Below, in pieces: positions 48,776-56,841 of a stretch of 64,000 nucleotides of DNA. A model generated the notes under the pieces. It was not told the origin of the DNA. It made no database searches and saw only the letters and a program-made list of their open reading frames with translations. The translations under genes and the position numbers were made by a program. The stretch is taken from positions 2,418,001 to 2,482,000 of the forward strand of contig NZ_VFPG01000001.1 in the NCBI RefSeq assembly GCF_006716565.1, written 5' to 3'. The number at the start of each line of letters is the position of its first letter. Position 1 is the stretch's first letter. The DNA comes from Nocardia bhagyanarayanae. Its GTDB lineage: Bacteria; Actinomycetota; Actinomycetes; Mycobacteriales; Mycobacteriaceae.

Positions 48776-49564
48776 TCAGTATCGCATGGCGTAGGAGACC
48801 TTGCGCCACAGCGACTTCTTGCGCTGGGCTTCCTTGAACCGGTCGTCCTCTTCCAGCACCTCGGTCGCGGCGGACACCCGGCGCTTGGCCTCGGCGATCG
48901 CCTCGTCGACCGGCATGACGGTCTCCAGGTCGAACAGCTCGATGATCCGCGAAACCCGTTCGTGCACAGTGCCGCCCACCACTTCGTAAGGCAGCCCGAT
49001 GTCCTTCACCACTTGCAGCAGCGTGTCGTCGGAGAGCTTACGGAACGGTTCGGACACCGGGCGGTGGCCGTCGGTCTTCATCGGGAACTCCACCGGCAGG
49101 TGCACATAGGCGTCGTACAGCCGGGCGGCCCGCTCCTTGACGACATCGCCGATGATGTCGGTGTACTCCCGCAGCGGCGCCTTGCGCCCGATGCCCGCGG
49201 CGGCCTTCACGGTGCGCAGCAGCAGCCCCGCGCCGGGATTGATGCCGACCGCCATGCGTGCGGTGCCGTACACCCATTCGTGCACCACGGAACCGTCGGA
49301 AATGAAAGAGCCGCCGCCGGATTCGTTGTGCACCCGCTCCTCGAAGCGGCGCAGTCCGAGTTGCAGCAGTTCGATGGAGTTGAGCTCCATCACCGTCTTG
49401 CCGGGGGCGAGATCGATCAGCAGCTCACGGGAGGTGAGCGCGTGCGTGCGCGGAATACCGGTGGCGATCGAGAGCGTCTCGGTCGTCGTGCTCTTGCCGA
49501 CGCCGTAGGTGCCGGAAATGGCCAACTTCAGGCTGTCGCGGCGCTGTCCGCCGACTAGATACAC
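48776..49564 (-). CDS. AAA_28-type P-loop kinase/ATPase (paralogue A)
   Basis: 262 residues. Walker A SGTYGVGKSTTTE (about 17-29). FISDGSVVHEWVYG is a Walker-B-like region shared with the paralogue at 51902 (FVSDGSVLQEWV). The fold resembles NadR/AAA_28 kinases that phosphorylate small molecules. The C-terminus is a charged helix, KEAQRKKSLWRKVSYAMRY. Last gene of the minus-strand operon kinase B - exporter - HAD - kinase A. GTG start. Substrate unknown. Confidence 0.82.
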   Translation of the reverse strand: MYLVGGQRRDSLKLAISGTYGVGKSTTTETLSIATGIPRTHALTSRELLIDLAPGKTVMELNSIELLQLGLRRFEERVHNESGGGSFISDGSVVHEWVYGTARMAVGINPGAGLLLRTVKAAAGIGRKAPLREYTDIIGDVVKERAARLYDAYVHLPVEFPMKTDGHRPVSEPFRKLSDDTLLQVVKDIGLPYEVVGGTVHERVSRIIELFDLETVMPVDEAIAEAKRRVSAATEVLEEDDRFKEAQRKKSLWRKVSYAMRY

Positions 49565-49582
49565 GGGTCCTTCTCCGATCGC

Positions 49583-50251
49583 TCAGTGGTCGTCACGCAG
49601 GACTTCCCAGCCGCGCGCTGTCGCGACCCGCTCCAGCGCGGGGTCGACCGGGACGACGGCCGGGTGGCCGACCGTCTCCAGCACGGGTACGTCGCTCAGG
49701 TGGTCGCCGAAGCCGAAGTCGCCCGCGAGGTCGTGCTCGGGATACCGGGCCGCGAACGCCTCCACCTCGGCGCGCTTGGCCGCGCCGATGAGGGACTTGC
49801 GCACCGCGCCGGTGTACACGCCGTCGCGCTCCTCCAGCTCGGTGCACAGCACGCCCACGCAGCCCAGTTCGATCTCGATCGGTCGCAGGCAGGCGCGGAA
49901 GGAGCCGGAGACCAGCACCGTCTCCACCCCCTGCGCGCGCAACTCGCCCAGCCGCCGGACCAGGGGCTCGCGGTAGAGCCCGTCGGCGCGGACGCGGTCG
50001 TGCCAGGCGCGCGCGTTGTCCTCGACCTCGCGGACCGGGATGTCGGCCCAGAGCAGGTAGTAGCTCCGGTTCAGCATCTCCCGGTCCGCTCCGGTCTCGG
50101 CCAGGCGTTGCATCCGCTTCTGGTGCATGGCCAGCACCTCTCCCCGCCCGGTGCCTTCGAAGAAGTACGCGGCGAAATGCTGCAGTGTGCTGATCCGCAG
50201 CAGGGTGTGGTCCACGTCGGTGAACGCGAAGCGCGGCCTGGTCGCCAGCAC
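49583..50251 (-). CDS. HAD-IB family phosphatase
   Basis: 222 residues. HAD motif I FTDVDHTLL (nucleophile Asp12, Asp14), motif II VETVLVSGSFR, a Lys in RKSLIGAAK and motif IV GDFGFGDHLSDVPVL. This is the phosphoserine-phosphatase-like IB group. It lies 2 bp after the exporter gene, so co-translation is likely. In this locus it could remove a phosphate from an acyl-sugar or lactone intermediate, as in butyrolactone pathways; that is inference. GTG start at 50251. Confidence 0.87.
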   Translation of the reverse strand: MLATRPRFAFTDVDHTLLRISTLQHFAAYFFEGTGRGEVLAMHQKRMQRLAETGADREMLNRSYYLLWADIPVREVEDNARAWHDRVRADGLYREPLVRRLGELRAQGVETVLVSGSFRACLRPIEIELGCVGVLCTELEERDGVYTGAVRKSLIGAAKRAEVEAFAARYPEHDLAGDFGFGDHLSDVPVLETVGHPAVVPVDPALERVATARGWEVLRDDH

Positions 50252-50253
50252 GG

Positions 50254-51861
50254 TCAGGCCACCGGCGCGGGCTGGGTGTCGGCGTCCTCGGTCGGCACGC
50301 CGGGGGTGGCGAGCGCGGCCTCGTCCAGATCGCGGCTGCGCAGTGTCAGGAACGCGATCGCACCGGAGACGGCCGCCAGCACCGCCGCCAGCACCATGGC
50401 GTTCTCCAAGCCGCTGACGAACGCCGATTCCGCTGCCGCGCGGACGGATTCGGCGACCGACTCGGGCACCTCGGCCGCGACGACGGCCGGACCGCCCGCC
50501 GCGACCGCGTCGCCCGCCTCGGCGGCTTTGTCGCCGAAGACCGTGCGCGCCGCCTCGGATTCGGTGAAGGCGCTACCGACCCGGTTCTGGAAGAACGCGC
50601 CGACCGCGGCGATGCCGATCGCCAGACCGGCCTGCTGGAAGGTCTCGTTCACGCCCGAGGCCATGCCCGCCTTGTCCGGGCTGGTGACCGCGATGGAGAA
50701 GGCGGCGCGCGGCGGGTTGAACACACCCATGCCGAGACCGATCAGCACCATGCCGGGGATCAACGCGGTCCACGAGGAACCGGGCTCGACGAGCAGCACC
50801 GCGATCAGACCCGCGGCGATGAGCAGCTGCGAGGCGCCGACCAGGATGGACGGCGGCAGCTTGGCGACCATGCTGCCCGCGATGGCGGCGGCGACGAACA
50901 ACAGCAGCGTCAGCGGGAGGAAGCGCACGCCGCTGGCGAAGGCGGAGTAGCCGAGCAGGTTCTGCACGTAGGAGATGAGCAGGAACAGCGCGGGCATCAC
51001 CGAGAGCGCGCACAGCGCGGTCACCACGGACAGACCGTTGAAGGTGCGGTTGCGGAACAGCGTCAGGTCGAACATCGCGTGGCTCGGCCGGGAGATCTGC
51101 AGCCAGGTGAAGACGGCGAGCAGTACCAGGGCCAGCGCGAAGCAGCCGATGATCCGGCCGCTGGTCCAGCCGTCCTGCTCGCCCCGCATGAAGCCGAGCA
51201 CCAGGAAGAACAGACCGGCGGAGAACGTCACCATGCCCAGCCAGTCCACCGGCGGCGGTGTGTCGCTGCGGGATTCGCGCATCTTCAGGTAGCCGACGGC
51301 GAGCGCGGCGATGGTGACCGGCACGTTGATCAAGAAGATCCAGCGCCAGCCCGCGGTCTCGGTGAGCGCGCCGCCGATCAGCGGGCCGAACGCGATCGCC
51401 AGACCCGCGACGCCGCCGAACACGCCGAACGCCATGCCGCGGTCCTTGCCGCGGAACTCGTGTCCGAGCAGCGCGGGGCCGACCGCGAACAGGATCGCGC
51501 CGCCGAGGCCCTGCACCAGGCGGGCGACGATCAACACGAAATCGTTCGGCGCGAGGCCACAGGCCAGCGACGACAGCACGAAGATCACCAGGCCCGCGTC
51601 GAAGACCCGCTTGCGCCCGATGCGGTCGGCGAGCGAGCCCGCGGCGAGCAGCACCGCGGCCAGGCCGAGCGCGTAGGCGTCGAGAATCCACTGCAGCGCG
51701 GAGAACGTGGAATCGAAAGCTTCGCGGATATCGGGTAGTGCGACGTTGACGACGGTGAGGTCGAGCATCAGCATGAACGTCGCCAGCGCGACGACGACCA
51801 GCGTCCAGATCGCACTTTCCGATCGCTGTGGTGTCTTGGTCAGGGCGCCTGCGGATGCCAT
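50254..51861 (-). CDS. MFS drug/metabolite exporter, DHA2 (14-helix) type
   Basis: 535 residues. Seen: motif A-like GSLADRIGRKRVFDAG between helices 2 and 3, DLTVVNVALPDIREAF in helix 1, and motif C-like GPLIGGALTETAGWRWIFLIN, all hallmarks of proton-driven DHA2 exporters. About 14 membrane helices. As second gene of the operon it probably exports the product of the locus. The start ATG at 51861 has GAGGGGA upstream. Confidence 0.92.
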   Translation of the reverse strand: MASAGALTKTPQRSESAIWTLVVVALATFMLMLDLTVVNVALPDIREAFDSTFSALQWILDAYALGLAAVLLAAGSLADRIGRKRVFDAGLVIFVLSSLACGLAPNDFVLIVARLVQGLGGAILFAVGPALLGHEFRGKDRGMAFGVFGGVAGLAIAFGPLIGGALTETAGWRWIFLINVPVTIAALAVGYLKMRESRSDTPPPVDWLGMVTFSAGLFFLVLGFMRGEQDGWTSGRIIGCFALALVLLAVFTWLQISRPSHAMFDLTLFRNRTFNGLSVVTALCALSVMPALFLLISYVQNLLGYSAFASGVRFLPLTLLLFVAAAIAGSMVAKLPPSILVGASQLLIAAGLIAVLLVEPGSSWTALIPGMVLIGLGMGVFNPPRAAFSIAVTSPDKAGMASGVNETFQQAGLAIGIAAVGAFFQNRVGSAFTESEAARTVFGDKAAEAGDAVAAGGPAVVAAEVPESVAESVRAAAESAFVSGLENAMVLAAVLAAVSGAIAFLTLRSRDLDEAALATPGVPTEDADTQPAPVA

Positions 51862-51901
51862 GGGAATTCCCCTCCAGGTGGTATGCGGCGACGGCTGTTG
51901 G

Positions 51902-52528
51902 TTATGCGGCGTGCAACGCTGCGGAGACCGCGTCGGGCACCGGCATCAGCTGCGGTAGCTGATACATGCCGGCCACCCGGGTGACGATTTCTTCGATGGA
52001 CCCCCCGATCACCAGATAGGGGACGGTCCCGTCGTGCAGGGTGTCGAGCAGTATTCGGTCGATCGTGGTGCGGTATCGGTCATCGCCTTCGGTGCCCGAT
52101 TCCCGGTCCATCCGCAGATGGACGAACCCGTCGTAGGTGACGTTGGCCCGCCGGGTCACGATTCCGCCGTGCGCCAGCAGGTACCGCTTCTCGAAGACGC
52201 GAAATGGCAGGTCGCGCGGGTTCCACAGCCAGTGCCGGAGCCTGCGGGTTCGCCGCAGCGCCTCGGCCGCCACCCATTCCTGGAGCACCGAACCGTCGGA
52301 GACGAAACCCGAGGTCAGCCGGGCTTCGGAATCCACGCGCTGTTCGAAGCCGCGTACCGCGGCGTCGACCGTCGGCGCGAGCCGTCGATCGGCGCCCGGG
52401 GAGGCGAGGTGGGTGGAGATGGCCGCGTAGTCCAGGCCGGTGGCCAGCGCGAGAGCGGTGCAGACGGTGGTCTTACCCGTTCGCGGTGCGCCGGTCACGG
52501 CCAGTCGTAGCGCGGGTGCATCCTTCAT
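51902..52528 (-). CDS. AAA_28-type P-loop kinase/ATPase (paralogue B)
   Basis: 208 residues, shorter paralogue of the protein at 48776. Walker A TGAPRTGKTTVCT (about 12-24) and FVSDGSVLQEWVAAE. Both paralogues end their core with a VIGGSIEEIVTRV/VVGGTVHERVSRI element before a helix. First gene of the operon; ATG at 52528 follows AAGGAC. It is divergent from tetR at 52658, with the operator motif between. An upstream in-frame start would add 18 residues. Confidence 0.8.
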   Translation of the reverse strand: MKDAPALRLAVTGAPRTGKTTVCTALALATGLDYAAISTHLASPGADRRLAPTVDAAVRGFEQRVDSEARLTSGFVSDGSVLQEWVAAEALRRTRRLRHWLWNPRDLPFRVFEKRYLLAHGGIVTRRANVTYDGFVHLRMDRESGTEGDDRYRTTIDRILLDTLHDGTVPYLVIGGSIEEIVTRVAGMYQLPQLMPVPDAVSAALHAA

Positions 52529-52632
52529 CGGGCGTCCTTGTATAGCGGGTGCCCGCATTTTCGCGTATCCCCTTGTGGGCAAGCGGAATACGCGAACGCG
52601 AAATGCGGTCTCACCGGGTTCATCGAAAATCT

Positions 52633-52652
52633 AGTAATCAAGTGATAACTTG
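52633..52652. promoter_or_regulatory. Operator motif between kinase-exporter operon and tetR
   Basis: AGTAATCAAGTGAT (52633-52646) matches the two copies of GGTAATCGAGCGAT upstream of the ketosynthase gene at 11 of 14 bases, all three changes being transitions. It runs into a palindrome CAAGT-GATA-ACTTG (52639-52652) that ends 5 bp before the tetR ATG. Probable binding site of the TetR protein at 52658. Confidence 0.65.
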
Positions 52653-52657
52653 TCAAC

Positions 52658-53242
52658 ATGAGGGCCAGACTGAGTGCGGCCGAGCGTCGCGAGATGATTC
52701 TCGAGGCCGCTGGGCGAGCGTTCTCTCGCGGCGGCTACGCGGGCACCAGCACCGACGTCGTCGCGCTGGAGGCCGGAGTCTCGCAGCCGTACGTGGTGCG
52801 CATGTTCGGCACCAAGGCCGACCTCTTCCAGGAGGTCTTCGACCGGGCGGTGCGGTCCCTGCTCACCGCGTTCGCCGCCGAACTGGAGGATCCGGAGGTC
52901 GCCGCGTCGCCCGAGGTGTGGAAACGCCTCGGCGGGGTCTACAACAGCCTGGTCGAGGACCGGGACGTGCTGGTGGTCTTGTTGCAGGGCTTCAGCGCGG
53001 CCGCCGGTCATCCGCAGATCGCCGCCGCCGCACGGCGTTTCGTCTCCGCGCTGTACACCCTGCTCGTCGAGCGCACCGGCTGCGACCCCGAGCGCGCGCG
53101 GGAATTCATCGCCAACGGCATGCTGCTCAACGCGCTGCTGGCGATGAACGCCACCGAACACGCCGACGACCCCGCGCTGGCCGCGCTCGCGGAATGCGCG
53201 CTCGGCCAGGACTGCGGGTTCGACGCTCCGGAATCGGAGTGA
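52658..53242 (+). CDS. TetR family transcriptional regulator of the AvrD/ketosynthase locus
   Basis: 194 residues. HTH at about 10-55 (GGYAGTSTDVVALEAGVSQPYVVRMF), then a helical sensor domain with VLVVLLQGFSAAAGHP. ATG lies 5 bp after a palindromic site, so autoregulation is likely. It stands between the kinase-exporter operon and the avrD gene, and the same motif occurs before the ketosynthase. Possibly the receptor for the locus product, by analogy with butyrolactone receptors; that analogy is inference. Confidence 0.88.
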   Translation: MRARLSAAERREMILEAAGRAFSRGGYAGTSTDVVALEAGVSQPYVVRMFGTKADLFQEVFDRAVRSLLTAFAAELEDPEVAASPEVWKRLGGVYNSLVEDRDVLVVLLQGFSAAAGHPQIAAAARRFVSALYTLLVERTGCDPERAREFIANGMLLNALLAMNATEHADDPALAALAECALGQDCGFDAPESE

Positions 53243-53274
53243 GGTGCTGGGCTGAATCCCCTTGTCCGGCATTC

Positions 53275-54270
53275 TCAGTCGGGCAACTGGTGCGCGAGCA
53301 GGCAGAACCCGGTGACGCCCTGGAACTCCTTGATCAGTAGATCGGCGCTGCGCCAGCGCTGGCCGCCGCGGTCGATGGTCGAGGTGCGCCGGATCTCCAC
53401 CGTGCCGTCGAACGGCTCGGTCGAGGGGCGGCGCGGACCCTCGGTGACGAACTCGAGCTTGCGCATCCACAGCGTGTTGCTGTTGCGCCGGTCCAGTCCG
53501 TCCATCTGGTAGAGCAGGATCTGGGAGAGCTGCGCCGCGCCGACGATGGCGTCGATCGGCGAAACCGAGTCCCAGTAGGCCGATTCCGCGCCGACGTAGC
53601 CGCCCTCGACCCCGGTGCTGACGCGCTGCCTGCTGTTGATGCGGGTGGCGGTCTCGTCGACGGTCAGGTCGGCGGCGGTCAGCGTGTGGTCCTTGACGCC
53701 GTTGAGGTAGTAGTGCGGCGCCGGACCGTAGATGTCGCTGAGCTGCTCGATGTGGTCGGTTCCCGGCACGTCCAGCGCGCCCGAACCGACGGGGTGCACC
53801 ATGGTGAGCGTGCCGGTCAGGTTGCCGACGCGGAACTTGAACGCGGTCTCGATCTCGTCGGCGTCCTCCGCGGCGGCGGTGGTGGTGGTGATCTCGGCCT
53901 CGACCGGAATGCGGTCGAGGTCCTCGTGCGGTGCGGCGCCGGCCCGCACGGCCGCCTGGCGCACCCACATGCGGGAGGACTCGGCCGGGCTGAGGTCTCG
54001 GGCGTGGGTGATGGCGGCGTCGCACAGGGAGGCGGCGAGCATGATCGTGTCGACGCTGCTGACGTGCGGCACCAGCTCGCGGTGCTTCTTGGTCGACCAG
54101 GCGGCCGGGTAGCTCAGCCGCGCCACACCGGAGTGCTTGGCGCCGAGCTGGGTGGAGCGACGGATTCGAAGGTCGGCCAGCTCGGGGCTGACCTTTTTAT
54201 AACCCTCACCGAAGTATCGATCGGACCGGGGTCCGAGGGGCTCGTCGTAGCTGGAAAAAGAAACGGTCAT
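53275..54270 (-). CDS. AvrD-family protein (syringolide-biosynthesis type)
   Basis: 331 residues. From memory it resembles the AvrD family: YFGEGYKKVSPELADLRIRR at the start, then LSYPAAWSTKKHRELVPHVS with SVDTIMLAASL. In Pseudomonas syringae AvrD directs the synthesis of syringolides, acyl glycosides made from a beta-ketoacyl chain and a sugar. A ketoacyl synthase upstream in the same operon fits that chemistry. Visible residues do not prove activity. It converges with tetR and follows the ketosynthase by 39 bp. Confidence 0.72.
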   Translation of the reverse strand: MTVSFSSYDEPLGPRSDRYFGEGYKKVSPELADLRIRRSTQLGAKHSGVARLSYPAAWSTKKHRELVPHVSSVDTIMLAASLCDAAITHARDLSPAESSRMWVRQAAVRAGAAPHEDLDRIPVEAEITTTTAAAEDADEIETAFKFRVGNLTGTLTMVHPVGSGALDVPGTDHIEQLSDIYGPAPHYYLNGVKDHTLTAADLTVDETATRINSRQRVSTGVEGGYVGAESAYWDSVSPIDAIVGAAQLSQILLYQMDGLDRRNSNTLWMRKLEFVTEGPRRPSTEPFDGTVEIRRTSTIDRGGQRWRSADLLIKEFQGVTGFCLLAHQLPD

Positions 54271-54309
54271 GGCAGAGCAACTTTCGAAGAGCGATCGAGC
54301 AGTTCGGTT

Positions 54310-55305
54310 TCAGGCAACCTGGGGCAGGTCGAAAACCTGTCCCGCATACGACAGACCGGCGCCGAAAGAAACTTGCAAAGCAAGTTGTCCCGGCTTCGCC
54401 CGGCCCGAAGACACCAGGTCATCGATCGCCAGCGGAAGGGCGGCGGCGGAAGTGTTTCCGGTCCGTCGGACGTCGTCTGCGATCACTACCGATTCGTCCT
54501 GCCAGCCGAGTTTGCGAGCAACCCCGTCGATGATTCGCAAATTCGCCTGATGCGGGATGAATACCTCTACGTCGGCGAGTGTGATACCGCCGGCGTGCGC
54601 GATTTCGGAAACTATCCTGGGCACCGCGCCGGTCGCCCAGCGGAATACTTCGGTGCCCTCCATGTGCAGGAAGGGCGTGGCCGTGGTGGTCGGCGCGGCA
54701 CGCAGTTCTTCCCAGGTGGGTTCCTGGCGGATCAGGCGGGACTGGGTGCCGTCGCTGCCCCATATCGTGCGCCTGATGTGCCCGGATTCGGTACGGCCGA
54801 CGATCGCGGCGCCCGCGCCGTCGCCGAAGATGGGAGCCACCGACCGATTGTTGAGATCGATGACGTGACTGAGCTTTTCGGAGCCGATGACGAGAATGTT
54901 GTCGGCTTGGCCCGCATTGATCAGCGCGGCGGCTTGGCCGATGCCGTGCGCGTAGCCGGAGCAGCCCGCCGAAATGTCGAAGGCGGCGGGGCCGGAGCAG
55001 CCGAGTTCGGCGGCGACGATCGCCGCGGCGGCCGGAGTCTGGTTGAGATGGGTCGAGGTCGCGATCATCACGACGTCGATCTGGTCGGCGGACATCGCGG
55101 CGGCATCGAGCGCTTTCTGCGCGGCCGATGCGGCCATCGAAATTACTGTTTCGTGATTTCCAGCGAATCTACGTTCGGTAATTCCGGTCCGCGTGGATAT
55201 CCACTCTTCATCGACACCCAATTCGGGGGCGAGATCGGAATTGGAAACGATGCGATCGGGCCGGTATGATCCGATCATCAAAACTCCGGCTTGTAAAGCC
55301 GTCAT
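54310..55305 (-). CDS. 3-oxoacyl-ACP synthase III (FabH-like)
   Basis: 331 residues. Catalytic triad Cys115 (DISAGCSGYAHG), His252 (FIPHQANLRI) and Asn284 (GNTSAAALP); also GDGAGAAIVG. KAS III enzymes condense an acyl-CoA starter with malonyl-ACP to give a beta-ketoacyl-ACP. A second locus-specific FabH beside AvrD suggests a dedicated acyl chain supply. ATG at 55305 follows GGGTGGGAAGT; a longer frame upstream lacks a good start. Its 425-bp upstream region is AT-richer than the genes and holds several palindromes. Confidence 0.93.
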   Translation of the reverse strand: MTALQAGVLMIGSYRPDRIVSNSDLAPELGVDEEWISTRTGITERRFAGNHETVISMAASAAQKALDAAAMSADQIDVVMIATSTHLNQTPAAAAIVAAELGCSGPAAFDISAGCSGYAHGIGQAAALINAGQADNILVIGSEKLSHVIDLNNRSVAPIFGDGAGAAIVGRTESGHIRRTIWGSDGTQSRLIRQEPTWEELRAAPTTTATPFLHMEGTEVFRWATGAVPRIVSEIAHAGGITLADVEVFIPHQANLRIIDGVARKLGWQDESVVIADDVRRTGNTSAAALPLAIDDLVSSGRAKPGQLALQVSFGAGLSYAGQVFDLPQVA

Positions 55306-55665
55306 ACTTCCCACCCCCGAGAGGTGAATCAACAATTCTGTATGAATCAATGTATCACCCGGCCTGAATCTCGGAGTGAGATCACATTGCTATAACACCT
55401 GTATAACGGCATGTTGTGACGAAGGTCACGTTTTTTCATAGACTGTTGACATCGCTCGATTACCGGTCTGTCACAAGAGGACTCGGGCGCGGTCGCCAGT
55501 TATTAACTACCGATTGGTAATCGAGCGATTCTCACCTGGGGAAACCGGTGGGGATGCGACGGCGTCCGAGTTCGGGAGGGTCGCGCCGGACCGCTCGATC
55601 GATAGCTGTGGATTGTCCGCCGTGCGGGCTCGGGCGGGACTAGGGCCCGGCGACCGGCGGATACG
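55306..55665. promoter_or_regulatory. Ketosynthase/avrD promoter region with inverted operator pair and CRP-like site
   Basis: No gene. On the minus strand TTATAC (plus 55401-55406 as GTATAA) and TTATAG (plus 55390-55395) are -10 candidates. TGTGA-CGAAGG-TCACG (55415-55430) is CRP-like and overlaps the -35 position. ATCGCTCGATTACC (55451-55464) and its exact complement GGTAATCGAGCGAT (55516-55529) face each other across 51 bp and match the site at 52633. This suggests looping or dimer-of-dimer binding by the local TetR. Confidence 0.65.
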
Positions 55666-55714
55666 ACGACGGCGGGGGTTCGGGTGCGTCGCGCACCCGA
55701 ACCCCCGCCGTCGT
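55666..55714 (-). terminator. 23-bp perfect hairpin after the alternative ribosomal protein operon
   Basis: ACGACGGCGGGGGTTCGGGT plus GCG (55666-55688) pairs perfectly with 55692-55714 around a 3-nt loop, 17 bp after the S18 stop on the minus strand. No T-tract, but the stem is the strongest simple hairpin in the window and insulates the two loci. Confidence 0.85.
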
Positions 55715-55731
55715 GGATCGGAAGGTTCGCG

Positions 55732-55986
55732 CTACCGGCTGGTGAACGGCAGCAGGGCCATCTCGCGGGCGTTCTTCACCGCGACGGCGACCTGACGCTG
55801 CTGCTGCGGGGTGAGCCCGGTGACGCGCCTGCTGCGAATCTTGCCGCGATCGGAGATGAACGTGCGCAGCAAGTTCACGTCCTTGTAGTCCACCGTCTCG
55901 ATCCCCGCGGCGATCAGCGGGTTCTTCTTGGGGCGGCGGGCCTGTTCCGCGCGGACCTTCTTCGACGGTGCTCGCTTGACTGCCAT
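55732..55986 (-). CDS. rpsR: Zinc-independent ribosomal protein bS18 (C- paralogue)
   Basis: 84 residues. The body [49 protein letters not shown] is canonical S18, but the Cys residues near the start that bind zinc in C+ forms are absent (ARRPKKNPL). It replaces the zinc-bearing protein in 30S subunits when zinc is scarce. Last gene of the minus-strand operon L28-L33-S14-S18. Confidence 0.95.
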   Translation of the reverse strand: MAVKRAPSKKVRAEQARRPKKNPLIAAGIETVDYKDVNLLRTFISDRGKIRSRRVTGLTPQQQRQVAVAVKNAREMALLPFTSR

Positions 55987-56018
55987 ATCAGGGATTCCTT
56001 CTACGGGATCGGTGGTTC

Positions 56019-56324
56019 TTACCAGCTCGATTTGTGCACACCGGGCAACTCTCCCCGGTGGGCCATCTCGCGCACACGCACACGGGAGAGACCGAACTTC
56101 CGGAGGTGACCCCGCGGACGTCCGTCCGCGGCGTCCCGGTTGCGCAATCGTACCGGACTGGCATCGCGCGGCAGGCGCTGCAGGGCGGCCTGCGCGGCGG
56201 CCCGGTCGGCGTCCGGCGTGGCCGGCTTGCGGATCAGTTCCTTCAGCTCCGCGCGGCGGGCCGCGTAGCGGGCGACGACGGCCTTGCGCTGCTCGTTGCG
56301 CTCGATCTTCGACTTCTTCGCCAT
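56019..56324 (-). CDS. rpsN: Zinc-independent ribosomal protein uS14 (C- paralogue)
   Basis: 101 residues, the long cysteine-free S14 form; the short zinc form has about 61 residues and two CxxC pairs. Seen: [19 protein letters not shown] and [20 protein letters not shown], then [18 protein letters not shown]. It lies 1 bp after the L33 stop and 32 bp before S18. Alternative 30S subunit for zinc limitation. Confidence 0.95.
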   Translation of the reverse strand: MAKKSKIERNEQRKAVVARYAARRAELKELIRKPATPDADRAAAQAALQRLPRDASPVRLRNRDAADGRPRGHLRKFGLSRVRVREMAHRGELPGVHKSSW

Positions 56325-56325
56325 G

Positions 56326-56496
56326 TCAGCGCTCCTCGCGGAAGTCGACGTGCTTGCGCACCACCGGGTCGTACTTCTTGAGGACCATGCGGTCCGGGTC
56401 GTTGCGCCGGTTCTTGCGGGTGACGTAGGTGTAGCCGGTGCCCGCGGTCGACTTCAGCTTGACGATCGGGCGGATGTCGGTGGACTTCGATGCCAT
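56326..56496 (-). CDS. rpmG: Zinc-independent ribosomal protein bL33 (C- paralogue)
   Basis: 56 residues. [22 protein letters not shown] and [20 protein letters not shown] match L33. The two CxxC pairs of zinc-binding L33 are replaced ([17 protein letters not shown]). It follows L28 by 8 bp. Sits in the 50S E-site region. Confidence 0.93.
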   Translation of the reverse strand: MASKSTDIRPIVKLKSTAGTGYTYVTRKNRRNDPDRMVLKKYDPVVRKHVDFREER

Positions 56497-56504
56497 GAGA
56501 GCTC

Positions 56505-56741
56505 CTAGATCTTCTCGCCGCGAGCCCGGATCCGAGCGACCACGGCCTCGATTCCGTCCCGATCGATGGTCTTGATGCCCTTGGCGGAGACGTTCAGCGT
56601 GACGCGGCGGTCCTCGCTGGGCAGGTAGTAGGTCTTGCGCTGGATGTTGGGGTTCCAGCGGCGGCTGGTCCGCTTGTGCGAGTGCGACACGGACTTGCCG
56701 AACCCCGGCTTGCGGCCGGTGACCTGGCAGTGGGCCGACAT
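56505..56741 (-). CDS. rpmB: Zinc-independent ribosomal protein bL28 (C- paralogue)
   Basis: 78 residues. [20 protein letters not shown] keeps one Cys, but the second of the usual CxxC (CDVCGK) is Thr, so zinc cannot be bound. [21 protein letters not shown] and [14 protein letters not shown] are canonical L28. First gene of the minus operon; ATG at 56741, about 20 bp from the nearer Zur-like box. Confidence 0.94.
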   Translation of the reverse strand: MSAHCQVTGRKPGFGKSVSHSHKRTSRRWNPNIQRKTYYLPSEDRRVTLNVSAKGIKTIDRDGIEAVVARIRARGEKI

Positions 56742-56759
56742 GTGGGCTCCTGGAGTAGA

Positions 56760-56777
56760 TGACAATCATTTTCGACA
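56760..56777. promoter_or_regulatory. Zur-like box, minus-strand side
   Basis: TGACAATCATTTTCGACA closely resembles actinobacterial Zur/FurB boxes (AT-rich, AATCATTTTC core) in otherwise GC-rich DNA. It lies 19 bp before the L28 start and should repress the alternative ribosomal protein operon when zinc is plentiful. Confidence 0.8.
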
Positions 56778-56814
56778 ATGGCTGCTCGACACTGTACCGT
56801 TGCTGGACGGCAAA

Positions 56815-56830
56815 TGAAAATCGTTATCGA
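56815..56830. promoter_or_regulatory. Zur-like box, plus-strand side
   Basis: TGAAAATCGTTATCGA is a second Zur-type palindrome, 12 bp before the GTG of the COG0523 gene. Two boxes 55 bp apart would give separate control of each divergent operon. Confidence 0.75.
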
Positions 56831-56841
56831 AAGGGGTTCCG

